From Mikania micrantha (taxonomy: Eukaryota; Streptophyta; Magnoliopsida; Asterales; Asteraceae): a stretch of 64,000 nt of DNA. A model generated the notes under the pieces. It saw only the letters and a program-made list of their open reading frames with translations. It had not been told where the DNA came from and did no database searches. The stretch lies in assembly GCA_009363875.1 (NCBI GenBank), contig CM018680.1, forward strand, positions 16,067,608-16,131,607, written 5' to 3'. Made by a program: the position numbers and the translations under genes. This document shows, piece after piece, positions 1 to 9,551 of the stretch; position 1 is the first letter of the stretch; every line of letters starts with the position of its first letter.

Positions 1-126
1 GGAACATCTTCTGCTTCGTTATAATCCAGAAATTGTGTGAATCGATAACCTAGTTTTCTTATTTGTTCCATCCATTAATCGTTTCTATTACATTAATCTA
101 TTGTGCGTTTGGTTTGGATTCTATCA
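1..126 (+). mobile_element. 3' part of the 5' LTR of a Ty3-type element
   Basis: This stretch is repeated at 1884-2010 with two or three differences, so it is the right end of a 5' LTR whose start lies off the window. The LTR ends near 126, directly before a TTGGTCCGACCTGCC sequence. That places a primer-binding site immediately downstream, as in LTR retrotransposons. Confidence 0.8.
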
Positions 127-141
127 TTGGTCCGACCTGCC
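127..141 (+). other. Putative primer-binding site of the Ty3-type element
   Basis: TTGGTCCGACCTGCC begins with the TGG expected opposite a tRNA CCA end and directly follows the LTR. The same GGTCCGACCTGCC string sits at the same place before gag in the related element at 20402. It is not the usual initiator-Met TGGTATCAGAGC; I cannot name the tRNA. Confidence 0.6.
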
Positions 142-509
142 ATCTTCAAAATCGTCCTCTGCCAATTTCCAATTCCATCGCCGTTTCACTTCAACTTTCA
201 AAATTCGTTCACAAACTCTGTGTCAATTTCAAATCAGATCTCCGTTTCGATCCCAATTTCATCATTCCTGGTCCTCATCATCGCCGTTGTTCCTTAATTT
301 CAAACGATTTGCGATTGATTTTTCAGATATATCGCCAATTCGCCGCCGATTTAAGGTCACGATCTTCTTCTGCCGTCGATCATTACAATTGTTACTGAGG
401 TTCATCATTACTGGTTCTAGTAGCCGCCGTCGTTACTCAATTTCAGCCGATTGTTAGTTGGATTCTCCAGCCTCGTCATTCAAATTGCCGTCGATTGCAG
501 TGAGTAGCC

Positions 510-1642
510 ATGGAAACACACGATCCAAATTCGCGACTGGATGTTCATGAACAGCAGATCAAGCAATTGCAATCGGATGTGAGGGAAATCAAACAATTAA
601 TCGCTGACGATCGCACAGAATCGGCTGCATTTCGCAAGTTGATGATCGATTGGATGAAACAACTGGAGAAAAAAACCATCTATTCATCTTCATCAGGTAC
701 AGGACCGAAGGTCACCGATCCCTTCCATACACCTCTTCCTACCTTCGCTTCCTCGCATTTCTCCAATTCTTCTTTTCCGTGGGTTGTTAAGAAGGCCGAA
801 CTTCCTGAATTTTATGGATTACTCAGGGGTGGATTAGAAAAGCGAATTTACATTTTGATATCAATGGCACTCCCGATGAAATGAGATTGAAATTGGCACA
901 ACCCAGTATTCAAGGAGTGGCCCAACATTGGTTTACAATCATTACTCAGGTGTATGAATCTCTTTCCTGGATTGAATTTCAATCGGAAATGATGCAACGA
1001 TTTAGTGGTTTAGAGATTCACCATCCTTATGAGGAATTGGCTACCATCCACCAATCGGATTTGATTCACGATGATATTAATGATTTCGTTGCCAGCAAGG
1101 ATGTAGAGGGTACTGGGCCTGCATACAAGATTGGGCTAAGTTTTCGGGGTGGTCAACAATTAGGACCGACACATAAAGATCCCGAGGGAAAGCTCTGGTT
1201 TATGTTGTTGGGGGATGATGAATCCGATAATGGGGATGATGAACTTTTGTTGTGGAAAGCTGATAATTCTCCTGACCAGGCTGATTCATGGATGAAATTC
1301 AACCACGAAGAGCATTCGGTTACTATGCAAAGCCTTTCAAAAACTCATTCACCAAGATTGCTCTTAACCTATGGTTACTCGGTGAGGAAGCTGATTATCA
1401 GTTGGTTGATGTGAAACAGGTGCAGATTTTTTCAAATTCAGCGGTCTTGACATTGGCACAACAATCTTTCCTTTCACATTTACATTCCTCTACCTTTGAG
1501 TTGGGACAAATTTTGCATCGTGATCGAGGAGTTCAACATGCAATTGGGATGGAAAAGGCATAGGAAAAAAGGGAAGTGTTTGCATTGGGGTAATCGTTAT
1601 GGGCCAGCTCATAAATTCATTAAAGTGAGGCCGGATCAGTGA
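510..1642 (+). pseudogene. Degenerate Ty3-type gag, non-autonomous element
   Basis: Starting at METHDPNSRLD (510), this reads a coiled-coil-like N-terminus and a capsid-like core (GVAQHWFT around 920). A frameshift lies near 870-890 and a fused degenerate zinc knuckle (GPTHKDPEGKL) near 1170. A second degenerate knuckle (KCLHWGNRYGPAHK) is at about 1576-1617. Protease, RT, RNase H and integrase are absent: the element goes from gag remnants to the 3' LTR in under 1.6 kb. The copy at 20426 keeps the intact order gag, CCHC knuckle, protease, RT, which identifies the family and shows what was lost here. It cannot transpose by itself. The 127-509 leader has no supported gene. Confidence 0.75.
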
Positions 1643-1690
1643 TTAACTCCCAAGTCTTGTGGACAAGACTTTTAAATAAGGGGGGAGTAA

Positions 1691-2010
1691 TGATAGAGAT
1701 TAGAATTATATTAATATGTTAGTAATAGTAGTTTATAGATAAGGGTAGTTTAGTAATAGTCATTTCTAGTTATGGGATTAGTATGTTATAAATAGAGGGA
1801 AGGGTTATGAGTAGAGGGTGTGAAGTGAATTATTGGAAAAGTAGTATAGGCTCCTGCTTGTGCAGTGAGAAGGGCTGAGCCCTGGAACATCTTCTGCTTC
1901 GTTGTAATCCAGAAATTGTGTGAATCAATAACCTAGTTTTCTTATTTGTTCCATCCATTAATCGTTTCTATTACATTAATCTATTGTGCGTTTGGTTTGG
2001 ATTCTCATCA
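1691..2010 (+). mobile_element. 3' LTR of the Ty3-type element (320 bp)
   Basis: The LTR starts TGATAGAGAT right after a purine-rich tract (AAGGGGGGAGTAA, 1678-1690) and ends CTCATCA at 2010. Its last 127 bases match window positions 1-126. A TATAAATA box lies at 1787-1794, a plausible promoter. The element interrupts a minus-strand Copia gag that resumes at 2011. Confidence 0.82.
1787..1794 (+). promoter_or_regulatory. TATA box in the LTR
   Basis: TATAAATA lies about 96 bases into the LTR, the usual U3 location for an LTR promoter. No transcript data are available. Confidence 0.45.
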
Positions 2011-2648
2011 GAATAGAAGTTTATTATGCATATCATCCTCCTTGTTTGGCTTCTTGATGCATTCTTCATAGGCCTTTAATCTCCCCAAGGCTTCTTGAAA
2101 TTACATAGCATTAAGATCCGCAAATTGTTCAATCAAAGCAACAATTTGAATGTATTGTTCGGGTATGGATCCTAGTAGTTTCCGACCCAATCTTTTGTTA
2201 TCAATTGTGGATCCAAGATTTTGGCTTTTGATAGAATTTGACTAATTATTCCGGTAAAATCATCAAGTGATTCAAAGTCTTTTATTTTTAATGCTTCAAA
2301 TTTAGATTCAAGTGTTTGTAATCTTGCTTCTTTGACTCTGTCAGAGGCCACAAAACGTGCCTTTAGATCTTCCCAAATATCTTTGGCATTTATGTGTTGA
2401 GCAACTTGAAGAACAAGTTCTTTGGGCATTACTTGAAAAAGATATGCAATAGCCATTGAATTTTTCTTATCATCGACTTCTCCTTTTGGTTCAAGTGCCT
2501 CTCGTATCCCATGAACATTGAAGATTGCTTTAATTTTGACAGCCCAAATTGTATAATTTGTAGAAGTTAGAATCAGACATTGGAAGGTCATTGTGGTTCC
2601 TCCTTTAATTGATATATTTTTAGTGTTCTTGGATGTTTTCTGAGACAT
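2011..2648 (-). pseudogene. Copia gag fragment (UBN2-type)
   Basis: The minus frame from ATG at 2648 gives a Copia gag of the UBN2 type: NYTIWAVKIKAIFN, then DIWEDLKARF, RLQTLESKFEAL and SLDDFTGIISQILSKA. Sequence past the stop (about 2172 down to 2015) continues the gag in another frame (EQYIQIV and FQEALGRLKAYEE), so it is frameshifted. It is cut at 2010 by the Ty3-type LTR, and the rest of the Copia element presumably lies left of the window. The related gag at 9552 shares the NYTIWAVKIKAIFN core. Confidence 0.85.
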
Positions 2649-2811
2649 TTGCTTGTTTCTTCTTTTTTCCTATAGTGGATGTTTTCTCAAACCTGCCAGA
2701 CTGTTGATTAATTTAACTGTTGTTGATTAATTTACTCCAAGATCGAAACAATTTAACCCTTCTATTCTTCTATTTGTTGAGTAGCCTTTGATCGACTTAA
2801 CTTTCGTATGA

Positions 2812-2812
2812 A

Positions 2813-2855
<43 letters not shown>
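2812..2855. repeat. (AT)n-(GA)n microsatellite
   Basis: A run of AT dinucleotides passes into GA dinucleotides immediately before the MITE terminus. Confidence 0.9.
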
Positions 2856-2856
<1 letters not shown>

Positions 2857-3220
2857 GAAGGTTCATGAGAAAACTCCTCATTTCGAAGAAAACCAAGAAA
2901 ACTCGTACTAACCGATAAATTTTTGAAGAATTTTTTATTATAAGGTTAGAAACGATATAATATAAAAAAAATTTGAAAAATATGTAGATCATGAAATTAC
3001 GTATATGCAAGTCAAAAAGTTGCGTATGTAACTTATAAGTTACATATATGTATTCAGTATGTGTAACATACAAGTTACATATATGTAATAACCAAAATAC
3101 ATGTTTTTTTAATTTTTTTTTCACTTATCGGAAATAAAAAAGAAAAAATGAAAAAAAAAATTAATTATTAATGATTGTATTTAGTTTTTTCCAAAATGAT
3201 AGTTTTCTTAGGAACCCTCC
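2856..3220. mobile_element. MITE copy 1 (TIR GGAAGGTTC..GAGAAAAC)
   Basis: About 365 bp with terminal inverted repeats: left GGAAGGTTCATGAGAAAAC and right, reverse-complemented, GGAGGGTTCCTAAGAAAAC. The interior has repeated GTTACATATATGTAA palindromes. It is flanked by AT/GA microsatellite (2812-2855) and AT repeats. A second copy lies at 3585-3969. No coding capacity. Confidence 0.7.
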
Positions 3221-3246
3221 TATCTATCTATATATATATATACATA

Positions 3247-3586
3247 GGGGATGGTTCCTTTGTTAACCCTTCCTTATTGCGATAACCGCATAACCCTGGC
3301 ATTTTTTGTGTTTTTTTGCCCGAATCTTGGTTTTTTTTTCATGGCCTTTATTATACATAAATAGGGGGGTTTCTTTTTTGTGTTTTTGCTAATTCATCAC
3401 CGTTTAGAAATTATTTACAAGTGTAAGTAAGTGTAAATGAATTAGCAAAAACACAAAAAAGAAACCCCTCTATTTATGTATAATAAAGACCATGAAAAAA
3501 AAACAAAGATTCGGGCAAAAAACGCAAAAAACGCCAGGGTTATGCGGTTATCGCAATAAGGAAGGGTTAACAAAGGAACCATCCCC
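3247..3586. repeat. Long foldback hairpin, about 150-bp arms
   Basis: Bases 3247-3397 are nearly the exact reverse complement of 3437-3586, separated by a 39-base loop (3398-3436). The arms begin GGGGATGGTTCC and end GGAACCATCCCC. Differences between arms are few. It may be a foldback-type MITE or a hairpin-RNA precursor; no protein is encoded. It lies directly beside MITE copy 2. Confidence 0.88.
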
Positions 3587-3969
3587 TTCCTAAGAAAACC
3601 ACCATTTTGGAGAAAACTAAGAAAACTAATCACAATTGTTATCAATCAATTTCGTTTTTCGTTTTTTGTTTTACGTTTTACGTTTTGTTTTATCATAAGG
3701 TTATATTTGTTAACAAAAAGAAAAAAATAAAAAAATAAATGTAATTCATGTTATTACATATATGTAACTCATTGATTACATATATGTAACTTTATAGGTT
3801 ACATATACGTAACTTCGTGATATATATATTTTTATTAAAAATTTTCTTTTGTTTATAACATTTCTAAGCTAATAATAAAAAATCATGAAATTTTTTTAAA
3901 AAAAATTGATTGGTTAGTAGGAGTTTTCTTAGTTTTCTCAAAAGTGAGGATTTTTCTTTTGAACCCTCC
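3585..3969. mobile_element. MITE copy 2 of the 2856 family
   Basis: It shares with copy 1 the CTAAGAAAAC-type left end, internal TTACATATATGTAA palindromes and a GAACCCTCC right end. The left terminus appears displaced by the neighbouring hairpin. No coding capacity. Confidence 0.65.
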
Positions 3970-4191
3970 TATATATATATATATATATATGTTCGATCGA
4001 ACTCCTTACATATGACCAGCTATTTATGGCCCATCTATGACAATTAACATGGCTGTTAAATACAGTTATAATGCCGCCATATACCTAACAACTAACTGAC
4101 TGTTAATAACTAACTTTACTCAACTATTCTATCCTTCTAAACTTGATTATACATATAACATTTGTTTATATTGACAAGCTTAATTCCAACA

Positions 4192-4820
4192 ACCATCACC
4201 TGACAAGAAACATGGAATGCCTATTCTGCCTGAAGATACTATAGGTGCCAATTTCCATCACTCAACTTGAATCTAACTAGAAATCAATGTAAAGTCACAC
4301 TACTCAATCTCAAAGTGGTATCCAAAGCTATAATTTTAACTAGCAATGAAATACATCTAACTAGAAATCAATGTAAATTCCAATCCAATTAGTCCCTAGT
4401 CAGTACCCGCCATTTGACTAGCGCCTAGAGATTCTACAACACTATACATAAAAGGAAACTTAAAAAGCAAACTAGTGAACTGCCCAAGTTACATGTGAGG
4501 AAGCGGGAAAACTACTTGAAAGTGTAATCAATAAAAATAAATAAGAATAATAATAAGCATCAATGAAACTTGAAGATGTTGCATGTAACTTTTTTATTAA
4601 TTCTGCATGGGAGCTAGTTAAACCAAACTGATCCAGCTTTGACCCATATTAGTCGACCCATGCATTTCCAGTTTTGGTTTTAGAGAATCAAGTGAGTTGG
4701 AATCTACTATGTTTCAGCTATCATTATACCCCCTGAAATGTGAAAAGAGTTTTCCCTAAAACTTGGAAGAGTGTCATCCACATCAAAATACAGTTGGAGG
4801 ACGCAACATTAAGCGTGGCT
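4192..4820. other. Unassigned non-coding stretch
   Basis: No long reading frame, LTR pair or terminal inverted repeat was recognised. It continues in sequence with 5323 onward once the MITE at 4821 is removed. It could be intron or flank of the minus-strand THUMPD1-like gene, but no matching exon was found. Confidence 0.4.
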
Positions 4821-5322
4821 TAGGGTTGGCAATTTCAGACACGAACACGTTAACATGACACGACACGACTTTAACATGTTTCGTGTTTACCCTTAACATG
4901 TTTCGTATCTAAAACACGTGGACACATTAAAACCTGTTAAGGCCCGTTAAGATATGTTAAGACCCGTTAAGACCTGTTAAGACCTATTTAAAATTTAAAA
5001 TAAATAATATAATAAAATAGGTGGGTAACCGATTAGCTTCAAAAATTTCTAATTGTCTAACTCTTGTTCCTTAACGGGTTCCTTAACAGCTTCTTAGGTT
5101 CTTTAACAGGTCATTTATAGTGTTAGCTGTTAACAGGTTTCTTAACGGCTCGTGTTCGTGTTTGGAAAAACAGACATGATAAGAATTTGTGTCGTGTTCG
5201 TATCTACCCAATTCATGTTTCTTGTCTTCACGGGTCGTGTCTTCACGGGTCGTGTCTTCACGGGTCGTGTCTTCACGGGTCGTGTCTTCACGGGTCGTGT
5301 CTGATCCATTATGACAGCCCTA
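4821..5322. mobile_element. hAT-type MITE, 502 bp
   Basis: The left end TAGGGTTGGCAAT and the reverse-complemented right end TAGGGCTGTCATA form imperfect terminal inverted repeats. Flanking 8-bp repeats GCGTGGCT (4813-4820) and GTGTGGCT (5323-5330) differ at one base and fit a hAT target-site duplication. The interior is dominated by ACACGAACACG and GTTAAGACC variants. No transposase. Confidence 0.8.
5224..5298 (+). repeat. 15-bp tandem repeat, five units
   Basis: GTCTTCACGGGTCGT is repeated five times without visible change, just inside the right end of the hAT-type MITE. It is an amplification of the MITE's own subterminal motif. Confidence 0.95.
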
Positions 5323-6308
5323 GTGTGGCTGCCACCCTATAAGTTACAGGCAGATCGATTTTGCAAGCATTTTCATTCACATTCGAGAGTATTTTGAAGG
5401 GTTATCAGATCAGGGACTCAAGTTTGAACTTCATTTAGAGGAAATCACTCCTTACGGAAATGGACCGAAACAGTAGAAAAGGAATGTTTTTACACCCCTT
5501 GTCCACTCATCTTTTAACCAGCTCATTCATCTTAGTGATCTTGGTGTGGACATGCTCTAAAACTTTGATGTATTGATTCTTTTTTTTTTGAGGTATTGAT
5601 TTTTTTTTTTGAACACCAAATTTTTTCACCATTGTTCACTATGGGACTAGAACCCTCAACCTATTTTAGAAAGCAACACCTTAACACACCTTGGTATTAT
5701 TGGGACAAATGCCCTTTGGTTTAGAGGTATTGATAATACCTAAATCTGTTGTAATAGTCCATGATGCTAATTCTCAAACACCAATTTAATACCTAAATCA
5801 ATTGGTGTTTGAGAATTAGCACCATGGACTATTACAACTGACTGTAATGTGTAGTCTTGTTAGGTGCCCGATTATAAGCAAACTCAGCTTTTGGAAATAG
5901 GAGTAGCAATGACAATGGGCTGGATGTGAGCCAATTATTGGTAATCCTAGTCCCAAACCTGACTCTAAAAATTGTCTCGTACCCAACCCAATACTTGTTG
6001 GCTAATTGCTCGTTGGGTGTTGGGTATACTTGTTAGTTGGTTAAAAAAATACCTGTTAGGATTTCCAAGCTTTTTTTTACAATTTCAATTTTCATATAAT
6101 TTTAAAGCATACAAAATTAAAATAATATAATCGATTACATATCACAAAAAAAAGTAATATATTTTCAACATGATAAAACTATTAAACTTAGACATTATTA
6201 GGGAAATCAATGAAAAATAAAAAGAAAAATTCAAAAATTATAGGTTATATTGTTCGGGTGTATAGCTTAGGTAAGCAAGTATATGCTTTTGGGTAATCGG
6301 GCCAAGAT
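5323..6308. other. Unassigned non-coding stretch
   Basis: Only a stem-loop (5748-5838) and low-complexity T/A runs are visible. Around 5900-6060 and 6240-6300, GGGTTGGGTA-like motifs suggest an old MITE, but no clean termini were found. Confidence 0.35.
5748..5838. repeat. Stem-loop with 39-nt arms
   Basis: 5748-5786 pairs with 5800-5838 with one or two mismatches around a 13-base loop. The size is compatible with a small-RNA hairpin or a small foldback element. Confidence 0.8.
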
Positions 6309-6990
6309 TCAACTAATCCCATATTCATCACTTACCCACAAAAACGTTTTGAAATTAGCTCTATTCTCCAAATGCCCTTCCCAATATCTGGCTCTGATGT
6401 TTTGGATATAAGGCATTTTCTTTGGATTCAAGTTTTTTTTTGCCATCCTTCGACAATATTTCATCCCATTATTTTTATTGGCCATGATAAGGGCTTGTAA
6501 AATCACTCTCAAAGTCTGATTAGTAACTTCTTTGAGGGTGATTTGAAGTACTAAACTTGAGATTAGTGCCCATCTTCCTCCACAATAACATCCTAAATTG
6601 GCCAAGAATTTAACATCTTGGTCGCTAATCATAGTCTCTGTAATACCATGTAAGCGTACAACTTCTTTATAGTATAAATCAACAACCTGAACAACATCAT
6701 AAATGGTATGACAAGAGATAAAGTGAGCCATGGTCAGGAATCTATCAACCACAATCACGATTGTGTCTTTTTCCACTTGAATTAAAGGGAGACATGCGAT
6801 GAAGTTGAGACTCACATCTTCTTAAGGGGCAATAGGTATATGTAATCACCATTATAATACATGGGAAGAGATGTAACTCTTAACTTTATGACAGGTAACA
6901 AAGCTTTTAATCCGGAGCCCAACATCTCTTGAAAGTCAAGGCTACAAAATTTCCGCTTCATCATCATTGTCATTTTTTTCAAGGCAAAAA
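6309..6990 (-). pseudogene. Ty3 integrase fragment
   Basis: The minus strand reads a zinc-binding end (VTCHKVKS, about 6890) followed by EDVSLNFIACLPLIQ, then the core IVVDRFLTMAHFISCHT, VVRLHGITETMISDQDVKF, and later EVTNQTLRVILQALI. This is the Ty3/Gypsy integrase order; the VVDR and SD.D motifs are the first two catalytic regions. Stops and at least one frameshift (near 6580) break it. It is the C-terminal part of the element whose RNase H is at 8640-8947 and 13573-13702 and whose RT is at 16746-17340; the gaps are later insertions. Confidence 0.85.
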
Positions 6991-6991
6991 C

Positions 6992-7280
6992 TGTTAGGTT
7001 TACGAAAGCCTTTAGGGAGATTAGGGCAGCCAGCCCTAGTCTGGCCCTATGTTCGGCCCGTTTAGTTTAACTAATTTGTATCTTTGTATATACCCTTGTC
7101 ATGTGATTGTAATCTTTGGTCTGAACTTAATGAAAAATACCTAGTTGCAGCCCGTGGACGTAGGTTCCCCACTGAAACCAAGCTACATAAATTTCTTGTG
7201 TCGTGTTTATCGTTTATTACTTTATTATTTTCTTGTCTACGTGATTATCTTGTTTATTGTGTGTGTGAGATACTCAACTA
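6992..7280 (+). mobile_element. Copia-like LTR related to the 13708-16740 element
   Basis: TGTTAGGTTTACGAA... through GTGTGTGAGATACTCAAC resembles, in opposite orientation, the LTRs at 13708 and 16479, including the shared CTAGTTGCAGCCCGTGGACGT segment. A PBS-like TAGTGTCAGAGC follows (7279-7290; compare TGGTATCAGAGC). The preceding five bases AAAAC (6987-6991) would be the left target repeat. No second LTR was found. Confidence 0.7.
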
Positions 7281-8639
7281 GTGTCAGAGCTCAAGGCTCT
7301 CGGTTGCTCACACCACTGTTGCCGCCGAACTCACCGCCTTCGTCGGAATTGTCTCTGAATTCCAGCCACAGCCGTCGGCTGTTGTTCAAAGGTTCTGTTG
7401 AACCAAATCTAAAGGAGATTCGCGATTAGAGTTTTATTCTGGAGCCATTGTATATCGTCGTTGTTCCCGATTTAGGGGTTCTGGGTCGTGATTTGCCATC
7501 ACCGGCGCCCTAGGGTTAGGGTTTCGGCAGCGCCGCAAGTTGTACTATTCAGATTGGGTGTTTTCGAATTTTTTGATATTGCGGGTGAAAGGTTTTTTGA
7601 TTTGGTACCGGGTTAAACTCTTGAGACGATGATTAGGGTTTTGGATTGAAAACCCTTGGATTTGTCGGGCTAGAGTTTGGTTTTGGTTCGTTTGACTAAT
7701 AATCAACTTAAAATGAGGAACCGAGTTATGTGTATGTTCAGCGTTCCGAACAAATGGTCAAGATTTGTCTGTAGGAGATCATTTTGTAGTTGTTTGAAGT
7801 TTGTTTCTGAATATCAAGTTACTGCAAGAGCAAATCGATTTTGATTGATAGGAGTAGAACCGTCAAGTTTTGGCTCGTGCCATTGTTGTGTCTGTTCACT
7901 GTTTTTGTTTTCGTTACTGCTTGTTATTGTTATAACTGAAAACAGGATGAACGTGATCGAAATGTTTGTCGGTTGTGATCTCGGTTGAATGGTTTTGTCA
8001 AGGGAACTTGGATGTGGTGCAAACGATGGATAAAACCTAGAGAAAATGGTGTGCTGGTGAGACATAAGTGAAAAAGAGTTTAGCGAAAATCATGTGAACT
8101 ATTGCTCGTTCGGAAGATTTTTCGGTTAGGGTTTGCGTTAACCGATCGTGTGTACAGTCATAGAACCCTTGGTACCGCTTACTTTCCATGAAAGCTCTAC
8201 TGTTTTTATAATCGTTTGCCTGTTAGCTTGGTCTAGAACTGTCTTGTTCGATGGTGATCAGTTGTACAACATTTGAGGTGATCTGGGATCGGTACTAGGT
8301 GAAGACATTTTCCGTGGAAGTACGATTGGGGGTTCATCTCATGGAGTGTTGGTTTGGCATGGGTTGGGATACAAGGATAGTGGGAGCTGGACATAGTTGA
8401 CTACTTGACTTGGTAGGGCTGCATAAAAGTGTGGACATTCTTTGGAGTCAATGTCCAAAGATATTTGAATTCTGCGTCTGAAAATGTGACTAGGCTTGAT
8501 GCATTGGGATTCAGTGGGACGTAGTGAAGACTCTTGGTTCTGAGATTGTTTTGCTTCATTATATTGTAACCTACTTCAATGAAGCATCGGTGAATCTGTT
8601 TGATTGAAGACTCTTATGGACCAATTTCCTAGTAGTAAA
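7281..8639 (+). other. Probable internal/leader region of the 6992 element; no gene supported
   Basis: The start is GC-rich with CCCTAGGGTTAGGG and GCCGCC motifs, like the internal leader of the related 13708-16740 element (16130-16470). No gag or pol frame is recognisable. The right border is undefined; by 8640 the minus-strand Ty3 RNase H frame has begun. It may be a terminally truncated non-autonomous Copia. Confidence 0.4.
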
Positions 8640-8947
8640 GTCTTGGCTCGTTGTATTGGGAGAGCTAAGTGAATATTTCCCCAAATTCAAAATCATCAAT
8701 GTACTCTTGTTGCAATAGATCAAAATTAAATGACCTTTGCATGCAATGTATTTAGTAGCAAAAATTTACGTGATTAAGTGTAGGCTCCCTTATTCAAATT
8801 GATGAACTTGTGTTTGATGGCGAAGTTAAAAGCTTAAAAGAATTCTTCCCATTTGGCAAGTGCCTCATAATTAGAATGTAATATGAACACCTTGGCAATG
8901 AGATAGAGTTGCCAATGATCCAAGGCTCAGATGAGTGCATAAAAGTT
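8640..8947 (-). pseudogene. Ty3 RNase H, C-terminal part
   Basis: The minus strand from 8947 reads NFYALI, ALDHWQLYLIAKVFILHS, AFNFAIKHKFINLNKGA and further Ty3 RNase H-like sequence with several stops. It continues exactly from the LQYLTYDK frame at 13573-13702 once the Copia at 8953-13567 and one CTTGT are removed, which proves the insertion. Confidence 0.8.
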
Positions 8948-8952
8948 CTTGT
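8948..8952. repeat. Left target-site duplication CTTGT
   Basis: CTTGT here equals 13568-13572 at the other end of the Copia. Removing one copy restores the RNase H reading frame. Confidence 0.85.
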
Positions 8953-9291
8953 TATTGGGTTAATCTTGCAAATTAATAATTAAGTTGATTTTTATTATTT
9001 AGAATAAAGGCTGTAGTATTTACAGCTATTTAATTTCTGTTTTCCTTCTGTTTTACAGCTGGTAATTTACCAGCTGGAGCATTCCTAGTTTAGTAGAAGG
9101 TTACCTTGTTTAGATTATCTTGGGGGTTAAGCATTCAGCTATAAATAAGCTTAATCCTCGCTTTCATTGTTAGTACTTTTTCTTCTAAATAATTTCAAAA
9201 TCAAAGGCCAAAGCGGGCCGACTGTTTCATTCATTATCCGTTTTTGTTTGATTTGATGTTTGTGGTTATTATTGGATCCAATTGGACTTCA
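8953..9291 (+). mobile_element. 5' LTR of Copia element 8953-13567 (339 bp)
   Basis: It pairs with 13227-13567. The LTR starts TATTGGGTTAAT rather than TG, fixed by the CTTGT duplication and by the AGGGGGTGAT tract before the 3' LTR; it ends GGACTTCA. The two LTRs differ at roughly twenty positions by eye (about 6%), so the element is fairly old. A PBS-like TTGGTATCAAGGA follows at 9293-9305. Confidence 0.85.
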
Positions 9292-9306
9292 ATTGGTATC
9301 AAGGAA
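9292..9306 (+). other. Copia primer-binding site
   Basis: ATTGGTATCAAGGAA directly follows the LTR. It matches the first part of the initiator-Met PBS TGGTATCAGAGC and then diverges. Confidence 0.6.
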
Positions 9307-9551
9307 GATTCGATCAAAGATGATCCCTCAATTTTGTCAGCTTCACTCATTTTATTAGTCTTTATTGTGAATGCCGGGTTAGTGTTCACTTGAACACTCA
9401 CGCTACTGTAATAGGCTTGCTCTCAATCATTTGCATTGATTGGCTTCCTTTACAAAGGGGTTGCAATTCTTGAAGGACTGAGGAGCAATCAGCTGTTTAT
9501 TGTTGGAAATCGAAGGGTTGATTTTTCCAGGCAAAGACACAAGACTTTCAG

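Larger units (their letters stand above)
2649..4191 (-). mobile_element. Copia 5' LTR and leader, minus strand, with nested MITEs
   Basis: Read on the minus strand, the sequence at 4191 begins TGTTGGAATT, a typical Copia LTR start. It has a TATA-like CCATAAATAG near 4019-4030 and leads to the gag ATG at 2648. Two related MITEs and a long hairpin sit inside, so the original LTR plus leader was much shorter than the span. No second LTR is in the window and the LTR/leader border is not fixed. Confidence 0.5.

Noticed and set aside
63..457. Overlapping short frames rich in Phe/Ser/Arg
   Set aside because: They lie across the LTR end, PBS and leader of the Ty3-type element; three overlapping frames and no domain indicate chance reading.
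3442..3645. Frame in the foldback hairpin
   Set aside because: It runs through one arm of the inverted repeat and into a MITE; sequence is explained by the hairpin.
4225..4260. Micro-exon candidate on the minus strand (CTTCAG...CAG|GTGATGG)
   Set aside because: Only about 30 bases with no coding similarity to THUMPD1-like proteins; splice-like strings occur by chance.
5216..5300. CRISPR-like array from the 15-bp repeats
   Set aside because: Units are directly adjacent without spacers, in a plant MITE.
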